Of a stretch of DNA of 29,630 nt, positions 6,627 to 13,246 are shown one piece after another. The stretch comes from RGIG9115 sp045644665 (GTDB taxonomy: Bacteria; Bacillota; Clostridia; UBA1381). The notes under the pieces were generated by a model, which saw only the letters and a program-made list of their open reading frames with translations, ran no database searches and had not been told where the DNA came from. A program made the position numbers and the translations under genes. The stretch lies in NCBI GenBank assembly GCA_045644665.1, contig JAZRHH010000035.1, positions 1-29,630 of the forward strand. Direction: 5' to 3'. Within the stretch, counting starts at the first letter, position 1; each line of letters starts with the position of its first letter.

Positions 6627-7703
6627 TTATTTATTTATTAAAGTTCTGATTATGGATTTCATTTCATCCTTTTTGTTGTCCATATCACGACAAAGCTTAA
6701 ACTGTGTTCTTGCTCTATCTAAGTTATGCTCAGGTCTCGAGGTCTTGAAATACACATCTCCGTTTAAGTAATCTGCCAAAAATCTGATACCACATTCATA
6801 TGTAAGAATTTTTGCAGAAAGAGGAAGAAGTTCTATTTCCCTTTCTGTCATAACAGGCAGCATTTCCTCAAGGTAACCCTTTGAAAATTCTTTATAAGCT
6901 GCCATATCAAACCAAATAAGCGACAAGTCCTTCTCGTCCTCTGCACCCGTTGTGGCACCGGCTCTTAAAGCATCACCATAGTCATACAAAAGTGAGCCGG
7001 GCATTACAGTATCAAGGTCAATTACACAAAGTCCCTTATCTGTTTTTGCATCAAACAAAATGTTATTGATTTTTGTATCGTTATGTGTTACACGAACAGG
7101 AATTGAGCCATCTGCAATCCCGTTTGTGATTTCATCAACTATATACTCCTGAGAAAGTGCATATTCTACTTCCTCTTTTACTTCGTTGAGTCTTCCTGAC
7201 TTGTTTTCTTCAATTGCTTTAAGAAGCTGATTAAATCTGCTTCTTGTATTATGAAATTCCGGAATTGTTTCAAAAAGGTCTTCTGCCGGAAAGTCATTTA
7301 GCATATTCTGGAACTTACCAAAGGACTTAGCTGCATAATAAAGCTGCTTTGGATCAGTTGCAATGCTGTAGCAGTTTGTATCACCAATGAACTTATAAAC
7401 TCTGTAACAGTCTCCGTTATCGTCTGTGTAGTATGATTTTCCGTCAAGGGTAGGAATAACTGTAAGTGTTTCTCTGTCCGGATCGCCGCCTTCTGCTTCA
7501 ATCTTTGCCCTTACATGCTCTGTTACCTTTGTTATGTTCTCCATAAGCTCCTTTGGATGCACAAAAATTTTAGTGTTAATTCTCTGGAGGATATATTGCT
7601 TTGATTTTGTAAGATATGTATGATTTATATGTCCGTCACCGTATGGATTTATTTCATTGTTGATGACAAACTTTTCCATTATTCTGTTTAAATCAGATAC
7701 CAT
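6627..7703 (-). CDS. APH-fold sugar kinase, N-acetylhexosamine 1-kinase-like
   Basis: A 358-residue aminoglycoside-phosphotransferase-fold kinase. The catalytic loop is VTHNDTKINNILFD (Asp as base, Asn for Mg2+) and the metal-binding segment is CVIDLDTVMPG, a form close to anomeric N-acetylhexosamine 1-kinases (NahK/LnpB) rather than antibiotic kinases. ILQRIN near residue 38 is the ATP-lysine-equivalent region. Its start overlaps the nucleotidyltransferase gene by 11 bases and AAGGGG lies inside that gene, so the two are translationally coupled: the kinase would make a sugar-1-phosphate and its partner an NDP-sugar. The exact sugar cannot be read from the sequence. Confidence 0.8.
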   Translation of the reverse strand: MVSDLNRIMEKFVINNEINPYGDGHINHTYLTKSKQYILQRINTKIFVHPKELMENITKVTEHVRAKIEAEGGDPDRETLTVIPTLDGKSYYTDDNGDCYRVYKFIGDTNCYSIATDPKQLYYAAKSFGKFQNMLNDFPAEDLFETIPEFHNTRSRFNQLLKAIEENKSGRLNEVKEEVEYALSQEYIVDEITNGIADGSIPVRVTHNDTKINNILFDAKTDKGLCVIDLDTVMPGSLLYDYGDALRAGATTGAEDEKDLSLIWFDMAAYKEFSKGYLEEMLPVMTEREIELLPLSAKILTYECGIRFLADYLNGDVYFKTSRPEHNLDRARTQFKLCRDMDNKKDEMKSIIRTLINK

Positions 7704-8535
7704 TATATAGCCCCTTATCTACCATATTTTTTAGTGCTTCTGACACAGGTGCCGCATCTTCTTTGTATGTAACGCCGTACCACTTTTCAGAGGTAGGAAT
7801 TACAATTGCTTTTTCTCCTTTATTCTTAATGAGTCTGTCAACCACAACAGGAAGTAAAAATTCTTCCTTAAGAGGGTTTGACAAATTCTTAAGAAACTCA
7901 TTAAAGTCTGACTCAAGTGTTTCAAAAATCTTTGGTGTAAAGCCCCACATATTCATGGAAACTATTGTACCCTCAGAAAAACCGGAATTTTTATCAAGCG
8001 CCAGGTGTTCTGTAACGCTCTTAAGACATCCGCCCTCTATCTCACATACACCACGGCTTACTGTGCCATTTTCTGTAAGGGTGTTATAAAGCTTATAGCC
8101 TACCATACAGATATTATCATTTTTAACAAGAGAATCGTGCATAAGCTTGTACGCTTCCTTGCCATAGTAGTCGTCTGCATTTATAACAGCGAAAGGAGTA
8201 TTAATTTCATCCTTTGCACAAAGAATTGCATGACCTGTTCCCCATGGCTTTTCTCGATCCTTTAATGAAGAAAACTCTTCGGGAATTTTGTCTGTTTCCT
8301 GAAAAACATAAGAAACATCTATCATCTTTTCTATTCTTTTTCCGATGACCTCACGAAATTCTTTTTCAATTGCTTTTTTTATAATAAATACGGCTTTGTT
8401 AAAGCCTGCTTCTTTTGCGTCATATAAAGAAAAATCAAGTATTATTTCACCATTTGGTCCAAGGGGTGCAATTTGCTTAAGTCCTCCAAAACGGCTTCCC
8501 ATGCCTGCTGCCATTACAACTAATGTTGTATCCAT
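7693..8535 (-). CDS. Sugar-1-phosphate nucleotidyltransferase
   Basis: Joins a nucleotide to a sugar-1-phosphate with release of pyrophosphate. The 280-residue protein has the signature VVMAAGMGSRFGGLKQIAPLG at its N-terminus (nucleotide-binding loop G-x-G-S-R, then Lys) and FAVINADDYYG, whose Asp pair binds metal. It lacks the C-terminal left-handed beta-helix of GlmU-type enzymes. ATG 8535 is chosen since GAAAGGATG precedes it; an in-frame upstream extension of 22 residues has no ribosome binding site and would overlap the promoter. First gene of a two-gene unit with the 6627 kinase, and divergent from an AraC regulator. Confidence 0.85.
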   Translation of the reverse strand: MDTTLVVMAAGMGSRFGGLKQIAPLGPNGEIILDFSLYDAKEAGFNKAVFIIKKAIEKEFREVIGKRIEKMIDVSYVFQETDKIPEEFSSLKDREKPWGTGHAILCAKDEINTPFAVINADDYYGKEAYKLMHDSLVKNDNICMVGYKLYNTLTENGTVSRGVCEIEGGCLKSVTEHLALDKNSGFSEGTIVSMNMWGFTPKIFETLESDFNEFLKNLSNPLKEEFLLPVVVDRLIKNKGEKAIVIPTSEKWYGVTYKEDAAPVSEALKNMVDKGLYNGI

Positions 8536-8572
8536 AGTAAAAAACATCCTTTCATATGATATATACCCGATA

Positions 8573-8601
8573 ATTATATCACCATTAGTTAAATTTGTCA
8601 A
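8573..8601 (-). promoter_or_regulatory. Consensus sigma-A promoter for the nucleotidyltransferase-kinase unit
   Basis: On the minus strand TTGACA, 17 bases, TATAAT: a perfect match, predicting high basal expression unless repressed. Confidence 0.85.
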
Positions 8602-8610
8602 ATATAATTA

Positions 8611-8639
8611 TTGACTTTAAAAACACAATGTGCTAATAT
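8611..8639 (+). promoter_or_regulatory. Promoter for the AraC-type regulator
   Basis: TTGACT, 17 bases, TAATAT. Its -35 box begins 10 bases from the end of the divergent promoter's -35 box, so one bound factor could reach both. Confidence 0.65.
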
Positions 8640-8646
8640 ATTATCA

Positions 8647-8701
8647 TATACAAATTAAAAAGTATATACAAGTTTGTATAAAAAATCTATGATTTTGTAT
8701 A
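8647..8701 (+). promoter_or_regulatory. Four TATACAA half-sites, probable operator
   Basis: TATACAA occurs at 8647-8653 and 8665-8671, and its reverse complement TTGTATA at 8674-8680 and 8695-8701. The middle two form a perfect palindrome TATACAA-GT-TTGTATA. All lie between the regulator's -10 box and its ribosome binding site, a position typical of autorepression. Confidence 0.6.
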
Positions 8702-8717
8702 AAAAAGGAGGAGTATT

Positions 8718-9539
8718 ATGTATCCCGCTTATCCACTTGGAAAGATTTTTTCAATTAATACTCTGTATACAGCTTTTAGTGAAAGCCACAAAACAACATT
8801 TGATTTTGACGGCGAAAGGCATGATTTCTGGGAAATACTGATTGTAACCGAAGGGCAGGTAACTGTTACTGCGGGAAGTGATGTATTTCTTTTAAAAAAG
8901 GGACAAGCTGTTCTTCACGAGCCAATGGAATTTCACAGACTTGTAAGCACAGACAACACTCCCTTTTCAATTATTGTATTTTCCTTTACTGCAGAAAATA
9001 TGCCCTCTTACAGCTCAAAAATTTTTGAACTGTCGGATATAAAAAGTGCTGCTAAAACTCTGGACAGCATAACGAATGCATACGAAACCAAAGAAAAATG
9101 TGTTACCAACATAAAGCACCCTGAAAATATAAATTACCAACTTGCAGTGAAAGACCTTGAAACATTTATTTTAAATACTCTTTCCACGCAAAAAGATATA
9201 AGAAAATATGTTAAATCACGCTCCGCTGTAAATTATACAAACATAATAACTATTATGGAAGAAAATATTCATAAAAACCTGTCTGTTTCGGATATTGCAA
9301 GGCTTTGCAGCACGAGCGAAATTAACCTAAAAAAAACCTTTTCCATGTACGCCGGTATGGGAGTAATGGCATACTTTAACAGTATGAAAATAAACGCTGC
9401 AATAAATCTTTTAAAAGGCGGCATGTCCGTTAAGGAAACGGCTATGAATCTTGGATTTTTAAACCAGAACTATTTTAGTACTGTATTTAAAAGAATAACC
9501 GGCCATTCACCGTCCGATTATAAGTGGTCAAATCATTGA
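8718..9539 (+). CDS. AraC-family transcriptional regulator with cupin sensor
   Basis: A 273-residue regulator. The N-terminal half is a cupin-type sugar-sensing domain (HDFWEILIVTEGQVTV, then KKGQAVLHEPMEFH with metal- or ligand-facing His). The C-terminal 100 residues hold two helix-turn-helix motifs: LSVSDIARLCSTSEINLKKTF and MSVKETAMNLGFLNQNYFST, followed by FKRITGHSPSDYK, the usual AraC ending. AAGGAGGAG precedes the ATG. It is transcribed away from the nucleotidyltransferase-kinase unit and the TATACAA half-sites upstream suggest it controls itself and perhaps that unit. The inducer is unknown. Confidence 0.92.
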   Translation: MYPAYPLGKIFSINTLYTAFSESHKTTFDFDGERHDFWEILIVTEGQVTVTAGSDVFLLKKGQAVLHEPMEFHRLVSTDNTPFSIIVFSFTAENMPSYSSKIFELSDIKSAAKTLDSITNAYETKEKCVTNIKHPENINYQLAVKDLETFILNTLSTQKDIRKYVKSRSAVNYTNIITIMEENIHKNLSVSDIARLCSTSEINLKKTFSMYAGMGVMAYFNSMKINAAINLLKGGMSVKETAMNLGFLNQNYFSTVFKRITGHSPSDYKWSNH

Positions 9540-9566
9540 CAACAGAGAGGTTTTAATGTATAATAT
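9536..9566 (+). promoter_or_regulatory. Promoter for the hemZ operon
   Basis: TTGACA overlaps the stop codon of the AraC gene; 19 bases later comes TATAAT. The spacer is 2 bases long of ideal, suggesting moderate strength. Confidence 0.55.
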
Positions 9567-9604
9567 TTTTGATGATTTTTTGCAGGAGGGACTGAGGGAT
9601 TTTT

Positions 9605-11050
9605 ATGCTACTTATATTTCAAACCGGATATGAATGCAAGGAAAAGCTCAGGCTATTCTGCAATTTATTTTTCGCGGAAGATGAGGATGTAACAGTTAGC
9701 AGCGGCTTTGAAAAAAGCAAAGAAACCATAAACGTTTATACTACCATATCCTATAATGGAAAGGTATATGACGATGATTACTATTACAAACTTCCGGACG
9801 GCGAAAGCCCCAAAATGACAAGAAAAATTTGCGACAGCGCTGTAACAAAAAGCTTTTGCCATGCTGCTATGAAAATTAAAAGGATTAATCTGCCCTGGGG
9901 CGTAATGAGCGGAATACGCCCTGCAAAAAACGTCCGGGAATTTTTGGAGAGCGGAATAGGGAAAGAGGAGCTTCCGAGCCTTTTAAAAAACTTATACGAA
10001 GTAGATGACAGCAAAATACGTCTTGCCATGGAGGTTGCCGAAAACGAGCGTGAAATTCTTAAAAGGGCACAGGATAATTCTGTAAGCATATATGTAGGTA
10101 TTCCCTTTTGCCCCACAAGATGTCTTTATTGCTCATTTGTTTCCACAGATGTACGCTTTAGCGGCAAATACATGGAAAAATATGTGGAGCTTTTACTTGA
10201 GGAAATTGACAAGATAAAAGAAATACTTGAAAAGTCAAATAAAAAGGTGCAAAATATTTATATCGGAGGCGGAACACCTACTACACTGTCTGAAGAGCTG
10301 CTTAGCCGCCTTCTTAAAAAGCTTTCTATACTTTTTCCGGAAAATGGTCTTGACGAATTTACTCTTGAAGCAGGGAGACCTGACACAATTACACGCGATA
10401 AGCTAATGTGTGCAATGGAAAATGGCGTTACAAGAATAAGCATCAACCCCCAGACAATGAACGAAAAAACCCTTAAAAGAGTGGGACGTGCGCACACACC
10501 GGAAATGGTGACAGATTGCTATGCCATGGCAAGAGAAGCAGGCTTTGAGAATATTAATATGGACCTTATTGCAGGACTTCCGGGAGAGAGCCTTGAGGAC
10601 TTTAAATACAGTCTGGACTCCGTAATTGGTTTGAACCCGGAGAATATAACTGTCCATTCCATGTGTATAAAAAGGTCTGCAGACTTTAGATTTTCCGGAG
10701 AAGAGCTGCTTCAGTCAAAGGTTATGAATGATATGCTTTCATATACCCAGGACAGAATGAAAGAAACAGGCAGAGTGCCATATTACATGTACAGACAAAA
10801 AAACATTTCGGGAAATCTTGAAAATGTAGGCTACTCAAAAGACGGATATATGAGCTTTTATAATATAAACATAATGGAAGAAACCCAGTCAATTATCGCA
10901 GCCGGCTGCGGTGGAAGCACAAAAATTGTTGAAAATAGGAAAATAACAAGAATTTTTAATTTCAAAGACCCAAAAACTTATATTGACAGATTTGATGAAA
11001 TTCTTAGAAAAAAAGATGATATTTTAAAAATCATGAATGGAAGTGAATAA
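9605..11050 (+). CDS. hemZ: HemZ-type radical SAM coproporphyrinogen dehydrogenase-like protein
   Basis: A 481-residue radical SAM enzyme of the oxygen-independent coproporphyrinogen III oxidase family, HemZ branch. An N-terminal extension of about 160 residues, typical of HemZ, precedes the core. The 4Fe-4S motif is C169-x3-C173-x2-C176 in GIPFCPTRCLYCSF, with YIGGGTPT as the SAM-binding glycine motif and NMDLIAGLPGES further on. HemZ proteins are common in clostridia without full haem synthesis, and their true substrate is not settled, so the haem assignment is by family only. GAGGG precedes the ATG. It heads a closely spaced series of five genes. Confidence 0.9.
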   Translation: MLLIFQTGYECKEKLRLFCNLFFAEDEDVTVSSGFEKSKETINVYTTISYNGKVYDDDYYYKLPDGESPKMTRKICDSAVTKSFCHAAMKIKRINLPWGVMSGIRPAKNVREFLESGIGKEELPSLLKNLYEVDDSKIRLAMEVAENEREILKRAQDNSVSIYVGIPFCPTRCLYCSFVSTDVRFSGKYMEKYVELLLEEIDKIKEILEKSNKKVQNIYIGGGTPTTLSEELLSRLLKKLSILFPENGLDEFTLEAGRPDTITRDKLMCAMENGVTRISINPQTMNEKTLKRVGRAHTPEMVTDCYAMAREAGFENINMDLIAGLPGESLEDFKYSLDSVIGLNPENITVHSMCIKRSADFRFSGEELLQSKVMNDMLSYTQDRMKETGRVPYYMYRQKNISGNLENVGYSKDGYMSFYNINIMEETQSIIAAGCGGSTKIVENRKITRIFNFKDPKTYIDRFDEILRKKDDILKIMNGSE

Positions 11051-11053
11051 ATA

Positions 11054-12037
11054 ATGTCACAAAGTATAACAGACAAAATATTTGCAGAATACGAAAATAT
11101 TCGTTCAAAGGAAAGTCTTATGAGAAAAAAACGTATACAAAAGGCTCATGAGATTTGCCCCGAACTTGAAGAAATACGCACTAAAGCAGCAGAAACAGGC
11201 TACCGTATGGCAATGGAACTTGCAAAAAATCCTGACAAAGAAGAGCAGATAAGAAAAGAGCTTTTTGAAGAAAATGAAAAGCTTCAAAAAAGGCGTGAGA
11301 TTCTGCTTAAAGAGCATAACATTCCTGAGGATTATGACAAGATACACTATGAATGCCCTATATGCATGGATACGGGATATGTAGAAAACCAAAAATGCAG
11401 GTGCTACAAGGCAAAGCTTACAAAGTACTCCTATGAGCGCTCTAATCTTTCGGGACATATGCAGGAAATGTCCTTTGACAAATTTGACTTTAAGTATTTT
11501 CCTGATGTTCCTGAAAAGGACGGTATTTCACCTCTTGACCGAATTAAGAAAATACACAGTGAAGCTAAACAGATGTGTGAAAGCTTTGAAGAATATAAAA
11601 GGAGCTTTTTATATTTTGGTGATACAGGCTCCGGCAAAACATTTCTTTCCGGCTGTATAGCAAACTCACTTATAGAAAAGGGATACTCTGTTTTATACAT
11701 AACAGCGGGAAAGCTCTTTGAGCTTATGGAAAATAAAAAGTATGGAAGACAAAGAGATGTAACTGACGATGAGCTTATAGAAACAGCCTATAGCTGCGAC
11801 ATGCTCATTCTTGACGACCTTGGGGCAGAATTTCCATCAAAGCTCCGTCAGGCTTTTGCTTACGATATATTAAACGAAAGAATTCTTGCAGGCAAAAAAA
11901 TGATTATAAATACAAACCTGAATCTTGACGACCTTTCAAGAGAGTATTCTCAAAGGTTTGTTTCAAGACTTTTTGAGCATTTTTACGCCATGCGTTTTGT
12001 TGTAAAAGATATAAGAAAGCAAAAAATGTATGAATGA
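11054..12037 (+). CDS. DnaI/DnaC-like ATP-binding protein (helicase loader type)
   Basis: A 327-residue AAA+ ATPase of the DnaC/DnaI/IstB group. An N-terminal helical region (1-95, highly charged) leads into a zinc-ribbon-like C101-x2-C104...C115-x-C117. The ATPase core has Walker A GDTGSGKT (189-196), Walker B MLILDDLGAE (Asp254, Asp255), sensor 1 IINTN and an Arg-rich end SQRFVSRLFEHF. The Cys cluster resembles that of primosomal DnaI, which loads the replicative helicase, but no replication gene is near, so the job may be repair or another loading role. It begins 3 bases after hemZ ends. Confidence 0.85.
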   Translation: MSQSITDKIFAEYENIRSKESLMRKKRIQKAHEICPELEEIRTKAAETGYRMAMELAKNPDKEEQIRKELFEENEKLQKRREILLKEHNIPEDYDKIHYECPICMDTGYVENQKCRCYKAKLTKYSYERSNLSGHMQEMSFDKFDFKYFPDVPEKDGISPLDRIKKIHSEAKQMCESFEEYKRSFLYFGDTGSGKTFLSGCIANSLIEKGYSVLYITAGKLFELMENKKYGRQRDVTDDELIETAYSCDMLILDDLGAEFPSKLRQAFAYDILNERILAGKKMIINTNLNLDDLSREYSQRFVSRLFEHFYAMRFVVKDIRKQKMYE

Positions 12038-12497
12038 TAAAAAAGAAAAAACCGTATGCTTTACAGGCCACAGAAATGTCATTCACAAGCACCTTTCGAG
12101 GAAGCTTGACGAAATTGTGGAAACTCTTATAAATGACGGCTTTTTGTACTTTGGAACAGGTGGAGCAAGAGGCTTTGACAAGCTTGCAGCAGAAAGCATA
12201 ATACGGGCAAAGGAAAGGCATCCGGACATCAAGCTTATTATAGTTCTTCCATCAAAGGACAGCTGGGATAAATGGAACAAGTATGACAGAGAGGAATACA
12301 TGCATCTGGCAGCAAACGCTGATAAGGTAACTTCTCTTAGCGACCGTTACTATACGGGATGTATGCATGTGAGAAACAAGCATCTTGTGGACAGAAGCTC
12401 TGTATGCGTAAGCTACAGATATTCGTCTAGTGGCGGAACTGCTTTTACAGAAAACTACGCAAGAAAAAAGGGACTTACAATTGTAAGTGTTATATAA
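12030..12497 (+). CDS. SLOG-family protein (DUF1273/YpsA-like)
   Basis: A 155-residue protein of the SLOG superfamily, a Rossmann-like fold thought to bind nucleotides or nucleotide-derived ligands. It opens with KTVCFTGHRNV, the family's conserved TGHR motif, followed by FGTGGARGFDKLAAE, the glycine-rich ligand loop, and ends with YSSSGGTAFTENYA. Its ATG overlaps the DnaI-like gene by 8 bases, so translation is coupled. The function is unknown; relatives are stand-alone proteins next to housekeeping genes or parts of conflict systems, and nothing here suggests the latter. Confidence 0.85.
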   Translation: MNDKKEKTVCFTGHRNVIHKHLSRKLDEIVETLINDGFLYFGTGGARGFDKLAAESIIRAKERHPDIKLIIVLPSKDSWDKWNKYDREEYMHLAANADKVTSLSDRYYTGCMHVRNKHLVDRSSVCVSYRYSSSGGTAFTENYARKKGLTIVSVI

Positions 12498-12510
12498 CGA
12501 GGCTAATATT

Positions 12511-13230
12511 TTGGATTTATTTGACTTTTTTGACAGAGAAAAATATGCACATTGCATAATATGTAAAAAGCTAAAGGAAAAAGAAAGCTTTGGTGTTATC
12601 AAAGGCAATATCGGAATTTGCGGCATGTGCCATGAGCATCTTCCCGTTGTATCTGTTGGTACGGCTTTTGAGAGAAGAGGCAATAAAATAAGATTTTCCT
12701 CGTCTGTATTTTACTATGCTCCGCCAATTAAAGAGCTTATTATTGAATACAAGTTCAAACGGTGCACTGCCTATGCAGACATATTTGTGGAATATATGAA
12801 TACTTATCTTGACACACTCCTTGGGGAAAATGAAACCTACGATATGGTAATTCCTGTTCCTTTGTCAGAGAAACGGTTTAAGGAGAGAGGATATAATCAG
12901 GCAGAGCTTTTATCGGAGAAAATTGCGGAGCACTTTGGGTTTGAACATAACAACACTGCTCTTATGAGAACAAAAACCACAAGCAGACAATCAAAACTCC
13001 CCGTCTGGAAAAGAGCAAAGAATACAGAAAATGCATTTTGTGCAGATGAATGTCAGGTAGAGAAAAAGTCAATACTGCTTATTGACGATGTATTTACCAC
13101 AGGCAGCACCGCCGGAGCTTGTGCAAAAGTTCTTTTTGATGCGGGCGCTTCAAGCATTTCTGTCCTTACAGTTGCAAGAAAATGGCAGGTCAGCAAAAGC
13201 CGGGAATACTATAATTTATTTACACACTGA
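12511..13230 (+). CDS. comF: ComF-family phosphoribosyltransferase-like protein
   Basis: A 239-residue ComF protein, needed for DNA uptake or recombination in transformable bacteria and widely kept in others. The N-terminus has a zinc-finger pair CIICKK ... CGMC, and the C-terminal phosphoribosyltransferase fold carries the PRPP loop LLIDDVFTTGSTAGA plus KERGYNQAELLSEKIA. Start taken as TTG 12511 with GAGG 8 bases upstream; the alternative GTG at 12487 lies inside the SLOG gene without a ribosome binding site. It sits 13 bases after the SLOG stop and 16 before copA. Confidence 0.88.
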   Translation: MDLFDFFDREKYAHCIICKKLKEKESFGVIKGNIGICGMCHEHLPVVSVGTAFERRGNKIRFSSSVFYYAPPIKELIIEYKFKRCTAYADIFVEYMNTYLDTLLGENETYDMVIPVPLSEKRFKERGYNQAELLSEKIAEHFGFEHNNTALMRTKTTSRQSKLPVWKRAKNTENAFCADECQVEKKSILLIDDVFTTGSTAGACAKVLFDAGASSISVLTVARKWQVSKSREYYNLFTH

Positions 13231-13246
13231 TATGGGAGATGAGAAA

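Noticed and set aside
6627..7703. Aminoglycoside resistance kinase
   Set aside because: The fold is the same, but the coupling with a sugar nucleotidyltransferase and the THNDTKINN loop favour a sugar kinase.
9556..9633. Short frame (25 codons) starting MYNIFDDF before hemZ
   Set aside because: Its start overlaps the -10 box of the hemZ promoter and its frame runs into hemZ; no homology is apparent. Kept as promoter and leader.
12030..12497. SLOG protein as part of an anti-phage signalling system
   Set aside because: SLOG domains occur in such systems, but here there is no effector, cyclase or nuclease; neighbours are housekeeping-type genes.
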